In this document: piece by piece, positions 12,001 through 24,069 of the stretch
Layout of the letters: each line of letters starts with the position of its first letter
Numbering within the stretch: the stretch's first letter is position 1
Source: Mytilisepta virgata
Taxonomy: Eukaryota > Mollusca > Bivalvia > Mytilida > Mytilidae
Assembly: GCA_028015205.1 (NCBI GenBank)
Contig: CM051517.1
Span: forward strand, 10,154,501-10,218,500
DNA: 64,000 bases
Direction: 5' to 3'
The notes under the pieces: generated by a model
Database searches by the model: none
The model's input: the letters and a program-made list of their open reading frames with translations, nothing else
What the model was told of the DNA's origin: nothing
Made by a program: the position numbers and the translations under genes

Positions 12001-15000
12001 GATATTGTCTGCTGGGACTTCTTTCCGCTCTTTCCATTGCACTTCATTATTTGCGATTAAATCAAATTTTTAAATGTACACTTTATTTTTATATGTCTAT
12101 ATTTTCGCCTGAATTATTACAAAAACGACTAAATGTTGTTTAAAAATGTCGTCTCTATGGTTAAATTTGAGTGATTATTTTACGTTGCACATATTTTAGT
12201 CAGAAGTTGTTTCCCGAATGGAGACAGACTATGATGTCAACAAGGTTGCAAGTTTGAAAGCGGGTGCTTTAGTTTCCCGGAAAATCATGAACAAAGATTT
12301 CCAGACTGATTTTGTTTTTTAAAACATGAAAATGTCGGTTCTTATATCGTTTATAAGATATTTTACATGAACAATAAGGAAATATATACTTATTGGTATG
12401 GTAAACAACGTAACAGAAAACTTGTCGTTGCGGTGAAGAATCCATACTTTTCACGCAAAAATTTGGGAGAATTCAGAACGTTTACAAATATTTACATATC
12501 AGATAGGTAATTAAGATGATAAAAATATTATCTGCATTTTGACAGCTAGAAATCGTAAAATATCACCCTGCTCGACAGAATATGAAGATTTGGGACTCGT
12601 TCGCTACGCTCACTCGTCCCAATCTTCATATTCTGGCTCACGGGATGATATTTTATGATATCTAGCTGTCAAAATGCAGATAATATATACCTTCAAGAGC
12701 CTATTAAGATCTTTTGTAAAAGGGCCTTTCCAAATCACTGAGTATTTTCCAGGACAAACTAGCTTATGTTTTCAATTGACATTAACAAATGCCATGCGGT
12801 TTTGTCTTTTGGGCAACTTTTCCTAGAAACGATTGGAACACTTGGCTTGAAATTAAGCAAGTTTAGAAGATTGGGTTAATATCTCAGAGTTGGCGAGTTG
12901 TCTTAAAGACTGCATGACTTGCCCTGAGAGTGACTTGTCTTGGAAATGACTTAACCCAATAGCAACACATCAGTTTAATTTGTTTTGAATTCTAATATGA
13001 TTTGCTGCTTTCCCTCTGCAAATAACGATGTACTAGTATTAGAATTTTCGATTTATTATGGGCAGCACCCACTAGTCATAGTCAAAATAACCCAAGGCCA
13101 TTCATTTGAATATCACCAGAGGAACTATTCAGAACAGGGAAATACTACTAATTGTTTGGACCTTTTATGCTTCAGAGTACAATAAAATCAAATGAAATGT
13201 AAGTTTTATTGTAATCAAATTTATTGTGATTACTCTTCTACCGTTTTCAATTTCTTTTTCAGAAGTTTGAAATTCAAAATGGCCGTCACATGGAGGCATT
13301 GCAGTACCACTTCCTAATTGTTATTGCCTAATTCCGTTTTTGCCAGATTATAATATAAATAATTCATCAGAATCATATGTTTATATTACCGGGTAGATTA
13401 AAAATCTAACATTTATTAGATTTTAATATGGGTAACATTAATTGCTTATATTTTACCCCTGGTTAACGCTCTGGATAAAATTTTACTCAAATAATGTTAC
13501 TATATTAAAATCTCCAACCAACATATGGCTGCCATGAATTATTTCTTTAACTTAGATTATCTTTTTAAATGCATATACATGTACTAATCAATTATAATTT
13601 TTACTTCATTTTAAATTTTGTGAAACTTTATATACCATGAAAGAAATTTATTCATTGTGATAAATTTTCTATTTGCCTCCTCCTTATAATTTATGTTCAT
13701 GTTTAAGTTGATAAATATATATTTGTTTTTCTTTTATTATAGAGATTGTATACATTGGAGTAATACACACAGAACATGTCAGACTGAGCATGATGATGCT
13801 TGAAGCAGGCAAACATGTATTGTGTGAAAAACCACTAGCACCAACTTGGGAAGAATGTAAGAAGGTTATGGATTATGCAAAACAAAAAAGATTGTTATTT
13901 ATTGAGGTAACAGAATGTAGTGTTTTGTTAGATTTTTCTCATTAGGAATGAGATTTAAATTTGTATTTGACTCATAGGTTACAGTGTTGCTACCGCTAAA
14001 GCATAGTTTAAAATAATGTAATTCTTTATATTTTCTTATCAAATCTTTCCATTTTAACAATGTATTAATATGTAGTAAAAATCATTGTGGAATTCAAATA
14101 CCAAAAACCTTCACCTGTTGACTGAACAACACTAATGATTCACTCATGTGCTATACAATTTTCAAACTAACTTTAAGCCAAATTTTTAGTTGTGATAAAG
14201 AGGACAAATATATTTAAGGAGCAATCCAAAAAATGCAATCCATTAGACAGACAAAACCCAGGAAGACAAATGAACAACCACAAGCACAACAAATAAACAC
14301 TGAAAACTAAAAAAAAATGAACAACACGAACTCCCATAAAAACCAGGAGTGAACTCAGGTGCTTCGTAAGGGTAAGCAGTTCCTGCTCTATACGGCATCC
14401 GTCGTGAAAATCAACAAAGTCAACTGGTGGTAGTCACAAATCAGTGGAGGTACATGAAATATTACGACAGTGGGAACAGGTCCAACATCATCTTAGATAT
14501 TGGAACAATGTAACGGTCAATCAATTCGTGATGACGACTGTAAAATTTCCTAAGTGGTGACATCAACTTATCCCTGATAAAACCCTGGTTAAGAAGCTTT
14601 TGTGACAACAGTAATCCTCTTTATCGAAAGTCATGGTAACTCAGGCATGCCCTTGAATATCGGATAAGCTGAGAAACGTAGATGGTGGTATATTGCTACT
14701 CAAGAAGGGAAAGTTAACAATAGGTAAGTCGAAGTCATCACATTTGTGATAAAGTTGGGTCTTCATATGTCCCTCATTGTCTATTTGAAGAAACAAATCC
14801 AAATCTGAAGTGGACTTTGATGTAGCTGTAATATCCTTAATTTCATGACAAATTCATTGGGGTAGATGAGATGTAGAAAGTCTTGGAATTTATTGTTACT
14901 TAAAGACAACATTACGAAAAGTGAAATTAAAGGATTGGGCTAGTTTCTGTTTGTTTTTACGTAGAAGCCCTTGAATGAAGTCCGCTTCATATGAGTACAT

Positions 15001-18000
15001 AAACAGATCGGCAAGGAGAGGAGCACAGTTGGTTCCCATTGGAATGCTGATTGTTTTATGAAAATTTCGACTGCCAAATTCAACAAATATGTTGTCTATG
15101 AGAAAATCTAACATGTTTGTAATTTCATTTTCAGAATACTTTTTGTCAGAATCAGAGTAGTTCTTAACGAAATATGCCTTTTCTCTACCTAAAACTAGAA
15201 AATTATAGTATACCTGCAAAAATGGAGCTTGAACATGCCAAAGATACAAATAATATTGCAAGCATGTTGTTGTGTAATTCAAATGTTACTCAGCACAAAC
15301 CATGTGCACACAGCACAACAAAATATTAATGTTAGTTGCTTTATTACACCAAAGAAACTACAGTTGAACTTCTGTAACTCGAACTCAGATCGCTCGAACA
15401 CCACTGATGGCTCGAATCATTTTGAAAGTCCAGTTAATTTTTCCTTTATGTTCATATTAAAAAAATCTTGGTTTCTCGAACACCGATTTCTCGAAAAGTC
15501 GAACAAAAATTTCAGTCCGTACAATAATAAAAGTGTGGGAAAACTAGAACTCATTAATTAAATGGACAAGTATTACCTGATGCTTACAGTTACGCATCAA
15601 TAAATCAATATCCGATAACAATAGATTGGCGTGACAGGTAGATGTTTACAGATCGATGTAATAAAGATTTCATGATTAGTGTTAATTAGTTATTAACCTT
15701 TTCAATTTTTATTAAAAAGAATTTAATTGTTATTACCAGCTATACCAAGCCGTAATTATTAAAATAACGGCAAACATTAAAGGTCATATTTTGTTTCGCT
15801 AATTTATGTTCAATGTTCAATGTTCAATCCAATAAAAGTTGTTAGATATTTTACTTTGAGTTTTATTTACACTTCCATGATTATTTTAAAGAAGTAATTC
15901 TGTGAACAAAACATTCTTGAATCACAATTTCTGTACACAGTAATTACCAGATGATCGATATCCATTCCACACTTTGGTAAACAAAGCCAATACACAACAC
16001 AATTTGTCTTTTTTACGTTTTATTTACACACAAAATATTAAAAACGTGTATCATATAAATTATTTACAATGGTTTTCAAATGAAAACAAACACAGGTCGT
16101 CAGTAAAGATACTCCATAGTAGTGTGTAATATTATTTGTACATACACGTACACGGTACGGCACTTGAAAATTTCTGTACTTGAACAAACTTCAATAACTC
16201 GAACAGATTTCGACAGTCCCTTGGAGTTTGAGCCATCGAAGTTCTACTGTAGTTACAATTGAAAACCTTGCAATTTCCGTTTAACAGGTAGGACACAGAA
16301 CTCATTACCTTTCAGGTTAGTGTAATTAAAATGCTTGTGGCATTAAACAGTTGGGGAATATTGAATATTTTAGGCAGTTTGGAGTAGATTTTTTCCTGTT
16401 TATGATGAAATAAAACAATCCATTACATCTGGTGATCTTGGTGATGTTTCCATGGTAACAGTACAGTTTTGCATACCAATAATATCTGTCGAACGTCTAC
16501 ATAGAAAAGATTTGATGGGAGGTGTCCTATTAGATATTGGCATCTACTGTATACAGTTAGCATGTCATGTATATGGTGAAATGCCTGAGAAAATTATAGC
16601 AACTGGCAGTCTGACTGAGGAAGGTAAATTTTCTTTGATATGAAACTTATGAGTTGATTTTTTAATTATGTTGCTATTACATAAGATATTAAGCTGGGAA
16701 AGAAATGACACAGGCCAGTGTTTTTGGGGGTTTTTTTCTGAGTAATATGGGTGTAAATACAGTCAAACCTGCTTTAGAGGCCACATGTATTAAAAGACCA
16801 TCATTTGAAATTCCCTTTGTAGTGCATTCTGTATAAAATTAACCTGTATATAAAGACCACCTGTCTTTAGTGGCCATAATTTTGCTCTCCCTTGGAAGGT
16901 AACATAAGACAGGTTTTACTGTACTGGTACAGATACTCCTGTTTTCCCCTCAATCAATAACAATTTTAGTTTTTCATATAATAAAGAGTAAAATACGTGC
17001 AAACCAAATGTGCTTACATTTTATAGAGTATGAATTTAGTTTTGTCCATTTCAAAGTTTTTGTTCTTGATATTGTGAAAAATGTTGTGATTATCAGACAT
17101 TAAATGGATTTATGTGTATATATTATTTAGGAGTAGATGAAGATGGATGTGTTATTCTGTTGTACAGTGGTAACAGGAAAGCTAGCCTTGTGTACAGTGG
17201 AAAAACAGCAGCCGGGAGAAATTGTGCCACCATCATGGGATCCAAAGATCAAATCTTTGTAAGTTCTGTAGATTCTTTGTACTCATTTATTTCTATAAAA
17301 CATAACTCACAAATGCTAGGGTTTATTCAAGACATTTTGTTAGATAATAGTGTTTTTATTTGTATGTAAAATGGTCAGACTCATGCTGGTTAGGTAAGAT
17401 TTTATATGCACAAAAAAAGTGTAGTTCTGTAAATATATAAGCAGATACCAAGACCTTATTGTGATTATAAAATGTATAAAATGATGTTAATGATATTTGA
17501 TATCAATCAGACAACAATCCTGAAATAGAACTCAAATGTTTAAAATAAAATTAATGTGCCCACACTGTATAACAAGTTCTTAGTGGCTACATATCAATAA
17601 GTTAGGAAGAAATTCATAATGGGACATGTGCCCACGCTGTATAACAAGCTCTTAGTAGCTCAATATCAATAAGTTAGGAAGAAATTCATAATGGGATATG
17701 TCCCCACACTATATAACAAGCTCTTATTGGCTCAATATCAATAAGTTAAGAAGAAATTCATAATGTGGCATGTGCCTACACTGTATAACAAGCTCTTAGT
17801 GGCTCCAAATCAATAAGTAAGGAAAAAATTCATAATGGGGCATGTGGCCACTCTTAGTGGCTCTATATCAATAAGTTAGGCAGAAATTCATAATGGGGCA
17901 TGTGCCCACACTGTAGAACAAGCTCTTTGTTGCTCCATATCAATAAGTTAGGAAGAAATTCAACTAAAACTACAAAAAGTCTTAGATAAAAATCTTATTC

Positions 18001-20925
18001 CAAAATGAATGCAAGGTCCAGACTTAAAGCATGTATCTAACATGATTATGTAGTATTTAAACTTCTTTCAGATAGAGGATAATTTTTGGTCTCCGAAAGA
18101 GGTGAAGTTACCTAAAAAAACTGTTGAAAACAAGATACCCGAAGGACCTATGCCGTATAATTTTACCAATAGCGGAGGATTGAGATATGAAGCAGATCGT
18201 GCCTTCAAATGCATTAGAAATGGTAATACTGTGGATTCATAAGGGTGTTTCATGCTAATAGAAAAATATGGTTATTAGATTGTACAGTGTTCATGCAGTT
18301 AGGCAGTCATCAGTTGCAAACAACATTGAAGGAAGACTCTGATTGCTGTCAATTTGACAGTTCATTTTTTGTCATGGATAGAACCACAAATTTAAATATT
18401 ATAAAACATTAAAATTATTATAAAACATTACACAACCAGAAAATTCGGTATTCTCAGAAACTTTAATTCACTAACCACAAAATCATTTGCACAAAATCTT
18501 AATAATCTGCAGTACCAGGTAATTTACAAAAGTAAAGATCTTTTAGCATAAAAGTCACACATAGTTATGGCTAGTCTTTCATCTTAAAATCAATGGGTTT
18601 ATTTATATAATATAAATTTCAGATTATTTCCATTTCTAATATGACATCCTATACGATATATGTACATATTATCAGGTTTTCTGAAAACATATATCGTAAA
18701 ATATCAGCCGTGAGACACAATGTGAAGCTTTTTCAGCGAGTGAGCATAGCAAACGAGCCAAAAAGCTTCGTATTGTGTCGAGCGTCTTATATTTTACAAT
18801 ATTTGTTTGAAGAAAACTTGATGATAAATTTATCGTATTGTTAACTAGCAATCTTAATAATGGAATTTCTTACTTTTCAATGGCCATCCTCCTATAACCG
18901 GATGTTTTCCTGATATATTCGGGTCAATGTTGGGTCAAACATTATGACGTCGCTGATATATTCGGGTCAGCTCATATTAGGGTCGGGTCAACTCTTTACA
19001 ACGTCACAGTGCCAAAATACTGGAAATTCTGAAGGCCTGATCAGGTCGATATAGCCATAGGGAAATACGATAATACCTGATATATCCACCTCTAGCACAT
19101 GTGTATAGAGGCTTTTATATAAAAACGAATTGTGTGAACTTTGACAATAAAAATTGTCTTTTTTGCATGAAATTGTTTATCTTTACAAAGATATTAAGCG
19201 ATACAACCAGAGTAGTTGTGAACAACAACAATTATGACAATGTTGTACGCTGGAATACACATTTACGTATGCAGCGCCATCTTGATTTTTGAACGATTTG
19301 AAGGTTACCGCGGTAAGTCTGTGAAACAGGTTTTATTAATTTTTATTGTGTAAATGACGAATAACATAATTTGACTATGCAAATGGTTATCTTATTAAAA
19401 AAAAATTATTCAAAAAAAGGACAGAATGCAACATATTAATCACAAGAACAATATTAGATACAGATAGGGCAACTTAAATTACCAAAATTATCGTATAGAA
19501 ATAATTCATGGGGTTATAGATTTGAAGTCATTTACACATGGGCTGGGCCTTTATATTCATATTTACATACCAAGCGTATGCGAGGTATAAAATACAAATA
19601 TAAAGCCCGAGCCCATGTGTAAATAACTTCAAATCTATAACCACCATGAAATATTTCTTAAATTTCTGAATTTTGATGTAGAAAGGTTGAAAACTAAAAT
19701 TATACATGCTGAAAGTATATTTAAGTTGAAGAAAAAACTATGGTTGTCTTCTTAATTACCTGTACTGTACCTCCATTAATCAACTAAAACATTTTGCAAA
19801 AAAATATTTATATACCTAGAGCAGTTTAGACAAGAATTGTGTACTGTGGATTCATTTATTTTCGTGGATAGAGAAAAAAAGGCATTTCGTGGGATACCTA
19901 AATTCGTGGATTTCTGGCTCAGAAATTTTTTTTTAAAATGTAGAAATACTTTTATTCGTGGTTTGGCACATCAGAAATGAAAATACTGCCAAAAAATTTG
20001 CCAATCAGACTTTGATATTATGCAGTAAATTATTGAATTTAAGTGCTTATTACAAAAGTCTAACTAGCAGATTCACTGTTTGCAACTTCAAAATGTTGAA
20101 TTATCATTTGATTGCATGATTAATATTTAACAAGATTAACAAAATTCGTAATTATTTACTTGTTAGGTTAATCCGGTGTGAAATATATGACAAAATTACA
20201 ATCGGTCCTCGTATCTTTAATCAGATTACGATCAATATATAATGTCTGCTTTATTATGTTTTTACAGGATGTTTTTACTGTAATTTATGAAAAGTATGTA
20301 TTGTTTAGGCCTACTTAGGATTAAAATTTTTCTTGAAAGTTTGATTAATACTTCAACAAAACACAAAAATAAAAGTGGAAGTGAATACCGCACAGTCAAA
20401 ATATTTTAAAAGAAATATCATATGTCAGTATCCAAGCACATGCTGTAAAAACGCAATTGTTTAATGTTGTCTCGGAAAGGTATATCAAAACTCCATGGTT
20501 TCAAACTTTAGTGCATTTGAGCTCAAGTAAAAATATTATTTTTTGTTGGATATTTAAATTCATGTTTTACTGGGATCCACGAAAACCACGAATAATAGTG
20601 AATTCACAGTATATTATTTAAAAACTTTTGACACTGGCATATCAGATATTGTTTTTATATATATGGATTGTTACTGCAAACTTTCAAAAAGTTAATACAT
20701 ATGAAATTGAAGTTCCAAAAAATATTACTGATTTATCTCAGTTTGTAATTAAAAGAACTCTTCCAAAATGTCCAGCTAGGGTCCATGTGAAAATAGTGTT
20801 TCTAGTTTTGATATAATCTTTTTCTTGCAGGTGAAATAGACAATTCTCAGTATGGATATAAAGAAGCTGAACTGGTCCATAAAATAATGGATGAAGTAGC
20901 AAAACAAATTGGCTTGAAATATTAA
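8929..20925 (+). CDS. DHDH: Dihydrodiol dehydrogenase, complete 7-exon gene
   Basis: Trans-1,2-dihydrobenzene-1,2-diol dehydrogenase oxidises dihydrodiols and some sugars with NADP+; it is a soluble Gfo/Idh/MocA-family enzyme. Exons are 8929-9021, 10674-10785, 13743-13906, 16374-16623, 17131-17258, 18072-18222 and 20831-20925. All introns are GT-AG and all phases join, giving 330 residues against 334 in human. Residues 6-15 (WGICGAGKIS) form the Rossmann dinucleotide loop. Lys98 lies in the family motif CEKP (96-99). Asp177 and Tyr181 in LLDIGIY match the catalytic Asp176 and Tyr180 of the mammalian enzyme. The start is supported by alignment of RWGI at residue 5. Introns carry many transposons but the reading frame is intact. 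The function is by homology; substrate preference is unknown. Confidence 0.95.
9344..9887 (+). mobile_element. Helitron-like family 1 element, both ends present
   Basis: It begins TAGCTCACCTGGCC and ends with GCTCAAGTGAGCCTCTAG followed by T. The hairpin GGCTCAAGTGAGCC sits 3 bp before CTAG, the layout of a Helitron 3' terminus. It has no transposase gene. It lies in DHDH intron 1. Confidence 0.78.
9984..10657 (+). mobile_element. Helitron-like family 1 element with decayed 3' end
   Basis: It starts TAGCTCACTTGGCATCC and contains three to four internal units of about 170 bp with the GGTCCTTAGGTGGTCCTCTT phrase. It ends GCGATACAGGCCCCTGGGAG then CCTCTAT, where CTAG has become CTAT. The end is about 16 bp from DHDH exon 2. 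Confidence 0.75.
10674..10785 (+). CDS. DHDH: DHDH exon 2 (residues 32-68 plus 1 base)
   Basis: The acceptor is TTTTTCTTAG at 10664-10673. The exon reads IVAVGARSLESAEKFAKSF and ends before GTAGGT in phase 1. A Helitron-like element ends only about 16 bp upstream of the exon. Confidence 0.93.
12523..12687. repeat. Long foldback with CGTTCGCTACGCTCACTCG centre
   Basis: Arms of about 70 bp (left begins AATATTATCTGCATTTTGAC, right ends GTCAAAATGCAGATAATAT) are nearly perfect inverted copies around a short centre at 12593-12618. It lies in DHDH intron 2. A second foldback at 18652-18838 has a related centre. Confidence 0.85.
13743..13906 (+). CDS. DHDH: DHDH exon 3 (residues 69-123)
   Basis: The acceptor is TTATTATAG. 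The exon encodes EIVYIGVIHTEH and the CEKP motif with Lys98, and ends GAG before GTAACA, phase 0. Confidence 0.95.
14220..15282 (-). mobile_element. Penelope-like retroelement reverse transcriptase, broken
   Basis: The longest open stretch (15282-14896) includes YFVKNYSDSDKKYSENEITN, then SIPMGTNCAPLLADLF and YSYEADFIQGLL. These are typical of a Penelope-type reverse transcriptase (motif IPMGTNCAPLLADLF). The frame then breaks. Pieces such as LHLIYPNEF and PIVNFPFLSSNIP follow down to about 14600 in shifted frames. The last 210 bp (14220-14430) are repeated alone at 56733-56943. It lies inside DHDH intron 3, opposite to the gene. Penelope assignment is from recognised motifs, not a search. 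Confidence 0.75.
15361..16249. mobile_element. Pogo/Tigger-like TIR element, non-autonomous (copy 1)
   Basis: The left end CAGTTGAACTTCTGTAACTC and the inverted right end (CAGTAGAACTTCGATGGCTC on the reverse strand) are flanked by TA on both sides (15359-15360 and 16250-16251). The 889-bp interior has no transposase ORF. It lies in DHDH intron 3. The TIR style matches pogo/Tigger elements; the family call is inferred. Confidence 0.75.
16374..16623 (+). CDS. DHDH: DHDH exon 4 (residues 124-206 plus 1 base)
   Basis: The acceptor is ATATTTTAG. It encodes AVWSRFFPVYDEI and GGVLLDIGIYCIQ with catalytic Asp177 and Tyr181. The donor is GTAAAT, phase 1. Confidence 0.95.
17131..17258 (+). CDS. DHDH: DHDH exon 5 (residues 207-249)
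   Basis: The acceptor is TATTATTTAG and the donor GTAAGT. It encodes part of the C-terminal beta-sheet domain (CVILLYSGNRKASLVYSGKT). Confidence 0.93.
17545..17970. repeat. Tandem repeat, 72-bp unit, about 6 copies
   Basis: Units contain GTGCCCACACTGTATAACAA, then CTCTTAGTGGCT, ATATCAATAAGTTAGGAAG and AAATTCATAATGGG, with starts near 17545, 17628, 17700 and 17772. The fifth unit is shortened. It lies in DHDH intron 5. Confidence 0.9.
18072..18222 (+). CDS. DHDH: DHDH exon 6 (residues 250-299 plus 1 base)
   Basis: The acceptor is CTTCTTTCAG. It encodes IEDNFWSPKEVKLP and GGLRYEADRAFKCIRN. The donor is GTAATA, phase 1. The donor runs straight into a sequence resembling the end of a local TIR element (TACTGTGGATTCAT). 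Confidence 0.92.
18652..18838. repeat. Long foldback, related centre to 12523-12687
   Basis: Arms around AAAATATCAGCCGTGAGACA pair with the inverted sequence at about 18770-18800. The centre GAGTGAGCATAGCAAACGAG is the counterpart of the centre in the 12.5-kb foldback. It lies in DHDH intron 6. Confidence 0.8.
19500..19655. repeat. Foldback with about 60-bp arms
   Basis: The left arm GGTTATAGATTTGAAGTCAT, then TTACACATGGGCTGGGC, pairs with the right arm GCCCGAGCCCATGTGTAAAT and AACTTCAAATCTATAACC. The loop is about 40 bp. It is in DHDH intron 6. Confidence 0.85.
19844..20609. mobile_element. TIR element with TA target duplication
   Basis: The left end CTGTGGATTCATTTATTTTC then GTGGAT, and the right end ATCCACGAAAACCACGAATA then ATAGTGAATTCACAG, are inverted copies flanked by TA. 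The 766-bp interior carries no ORF of note, so it is a non-autonomous mariner-like element. It lies in DHDH intron 6. A solitary copy of the same end appears at about 61850 and another next to the exon 6 donor at 18227. Confidence 0.72.
20831..20925 (+). CDS. DHDH: DHDH exon 7 (residues 300-330 and stop)
   Basis: The acceptor is TTTCTTGCAG. It encodes GEIDNSQYGYKEAELVHKIM to the end (IGLKY) and the stop TAA at 20923-20925. Confidence 0.93.
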
Positions 20926-21281
20926 CTTTCACAGTAACATACAAAATGTAGGATCTCCACATAAATCTATATGTTATGATTGGGATTTATATAGCTATCA
21001 TCACAATAATTAGTTTGATAGATACATATATGCATATGATTAAATTGAATAATTGTAGTTTATATGATTGAAAATAAGTTCAGTGTTTACATCTCAAATT
21101 TGACGAGCTTTGCCCAAATTTGTAGTTAGCTTTTTGTCAGTGATTAAAGTTTAGATATATCCATTTGAGCACAAACATTTTAATACAGAATATTATATAA
21201 TACATTTTGATGGTACCATTGATGCTTAATGGCTTCAATATAAGTTTCTTTCCATGGAGTTATGTGTACAATGGATTTTTC

Positions 21282-21291
21282 AATAAATAAA
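21282..21291 (+). terminator. Candidate DHDH polyadenylation signal
   Basis: Two overlapping AATAAA hexamers lie about 360 bases after the DHDH stop codon. AT-rich sequence makes chance hits common, so the position is only a candidate. Confidence 0.45.
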
Positions 21292-21416
21292 GACATATCA
21301 GATAAATCCAGTTATGTGAGAAATTGTCTATTTTGTACTTGTGCCATAATATTGAAATGCTTTTGATATTTACATTTTTATTAAGAAGTCCAATGAAAAG
21401 GCCTTTAACAGTATCT

Positions 21417-21640
21417 GATTATACAAAATGTTTTTTTTCAAATCCTTGCAGTATTGTGTATTCATTTCTGAAAGAAAGATTTTATTAGCTGTGTTCATGA
21501 CAGGATTATTTTCACAGTGTCCTTAATAGATTATACAAAATGTTTTTTTTTTTCAAATCCTTGCAGTATTGTGTATTCATTTCGGAAAGAAAGATTTTAT
21601 TAGCTGTGTTCATGACAGGAGTATTTTCACAGTGTCCTTA
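21417..21640. repeat. Tandem duplication, 112-bp unit, 2 copies
   Basis: The segment beginning GATTATACAAAATGTTTTTT and ending CAGTGTCCTTAATA occurs twice in a row (21417-21528, 21529-21640). The copies differ mainly in the T-run length and a few bases, so it looks young. Confidence 0.9.
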
Positions 21641-22439
21641 ATAGGCAGTAATTTGACAGGAGTATATTCACAGGCAGTGATTTGATTATAAAAATAAAAT
21701 CAAAATGAAATTGTATGCCAGAAGGTAACCAATTGCTCTTCCCTTTTGTGTAGGTGCATGGGGTATGTGAAAAAAACATATTTGGCCTTCAAAACAGGGG
21801 CAGCTTTTTAAAGTACTAGTCAGATATATATACATATGACACGAAATATACACGAAACATGACTACTTTTACAAATGAATGAATGTTATTTATTTTACTT
21901 GGATGTAACATTTTTACAAGACAGCCAATTTTTATATGACCGTAAATATTTGTGGTCGAATTATTGTATGAGCCTGTCGTCATCTGTGTCCGTAGACAGT
22001 TATGTTTCCACTCATTTACTTTTGTTATATTGAATGTATCCTTATAATATTTTACCACAGTGGTCCCCCATATGAAATACAGGTTGGGATTGATTTTGTG
22101 AAATCTGTCCCCTCTGGGTTTTTTTCTGTGCTTATTAAGGTTTTTTTTATAATTTTGGTGTTACTTTTTAAATTTTCGTCTGATTTTTATAATTTTTGGT
22201 TTATAATGTTCCTTTTTAAATGGTTCTCCATAAGAAATACAATAGAAGTTACTCAAGGCATTTTTGTGTTACTTTTGTCATTGCAGAGATAAAAGGGATT
22301 AAATTAGCCATTTTACAGGATGCCTAAAAAATTTTATTTTTCATCCAATTTTAATGGGGATTTTTTCATTTTAATTCACCTTGGTGGATGCTTTCATTAG
22401 TATGTCAACAATTTTTAGATTTACCCTTGTCTGTCGTAC

Positions 22440-23330
22440 ATCTCAATTCGCTTAATTTTGCGTTTAGCTCCATTTCTAAGAAACCTTTGGTAATATTTCA
22501 ATGATATTTCACCACTACAGTCCTCTTGTATAGTACAACACAGTTCAGCAACACTTGGTTTGCTATGACCTACATTTCATGCTTCAGTGACTTTGGTTAA
22601 GTTTTGCGTTTAGGTTCATTTTTCAGAAACCTATATTAATGTATCAATGATGTTTCACCACTACAGTCCTCTTGTATAGTACAACACAGTTCAGCAACAC
22701 TTGGGTCGCTATGACCTACATTTAATGCTTCAGTGACTTTGGTTAAGTTTGCGTTTAGGTTTATTTCTCAGAGACCTATAGTAATATATCAATGATATTT
22801 CACCACTACAGTCCTCTTGTATAGGACAATGCAGTTCAGCAACACTTGGGTCACTATGACCTAGATTTCATGCTTCAGTGACTTTGGTTAAGTTTTGCAA
22901 TTATGTTCATTTCTCAGAAACCTATAGTAATATATCAATTATATTGCACCACTACAGTCCTCTTGTTTAGTACAATGCAGTTCAGCAACACGGGTCGCTA
23001 TGACCAACATATCATGCTTCAGTTACTTTGGTTAAGTTTTGCATTTAGGTTCATTTCTCAGAAACCTATAGTAATATATCAGTGATATTGCATCACTACA
23101 GTCCTCTTGTATAGTACAATGCAGTTCAGCAACACGGGTCGCTATGACCAACATTTCATGCTTCAGTGACTTTGGTTAAGTTTTCCATTTAGGTTCATTT
23201 CTCAGAAACCTATAGTAATATATCTATGATATTTCACCACTACAGTCCTCTTGTATAGTACAGCGCAGTTCTGCAACACCTATATTGTTTTTAGGGCGGG
23301 GCATCCATGTCTTATAGACACATTTTCTAG
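22440..23330 (+). mobile_element. Helitron-like family 2, with about 145-bp central tandem repeats
   Basis: Six units carry CACTACAGTCCTCTTGTATA, CAGTTCAGCAACAC, GCTATGACC and TTCAGTGACTTTGGTTAAG. The block ends GGGGCATCCATGTCTTATAG, ACACATTTTCTAG, then T. The short hairpin TGTCT-TAT-AGACA before CTAG, plus CTAG followed by T, suggests a Helitron 3' end. A second copy with the same tail lies at 61240-61942. The 5' end is not defined. The ORF at 22903-23085 is the repeat unit. Confidence 0.65.
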
Positions 23331-24069
23331 TTTTCTCTATTTTTTATTGTTTTTGAGATACAAGGGTCCAAAGTTGGAAATTTTGGAGAAAACATAAAAT
23401 TTCAAAGGAGATTTTTGTTCTTTTAATTGATCTTGATGAGTACTTTCAGTAGTATGTCAACAAATTTTTACTATCTTTTTCATTCTTGAGATACAGGGGG
23501 TTAAAGGTGTAAAAAAAAACATGTTATGGTCATATGCTGCATTTAGCAAAGCCCTTTATTGACATTTTATTTTAAAGTATGTCTTTTGTATAAATTTTTT
23601 TTATAAAAATTAGAACCAATGATTCAAAAAGATTGTTATAAATTAGGTTAGAGTTTTTAGTGTATAATATACCCAAGTTAACAGTATATATTGGTAACAT
23701 ATGTGATTTAAGATTAAGTTGTACAATCATGTGATTAGCTTTTTTAAAAATTATTGTTAATTTTATATTGTTGTTGAATGAATAAAATAATTTTTTTTAA
23801 TTTAATACGGTTTTCCTTACTGAATGTCATTCTGCTCTTTTTATGAAGTCAGTTAATGTGAGTTTTGTTGTTTTAACAGTACATGATCTTTGGTAAAAAT
23901 TAAGATGCATTTGATCAGAGAAAAACCATGAAGAAAGCTGGGCAAAACCATGGGGCAAAACTTCCCTTTAACCCTTGATAAATCAGCCATTTTTCCTGTC
24001 CTTGTTTTTCTAAATATACCTGCCAATAACAGCCACAAAGATTCTATGTAAACAATTATGATATATTGT

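Noticed and set aside
15229..15561. 110-codon plus-strand ORF
   Set aside because: It spans the junction between the Penelope-like remnant and the pogo-like element; no domain, chance reading frame.
17545..17970. CRISPR-like regular repeats
   Set aside because: The units are contiguous with no unique spacers, lie in an intron of an animal gene, and no cas genes exist.
22903..23085. 60-codon ORF
   Set aside because: It is the 145-bp tandem unit read in one frame; the first and last residues repeat.
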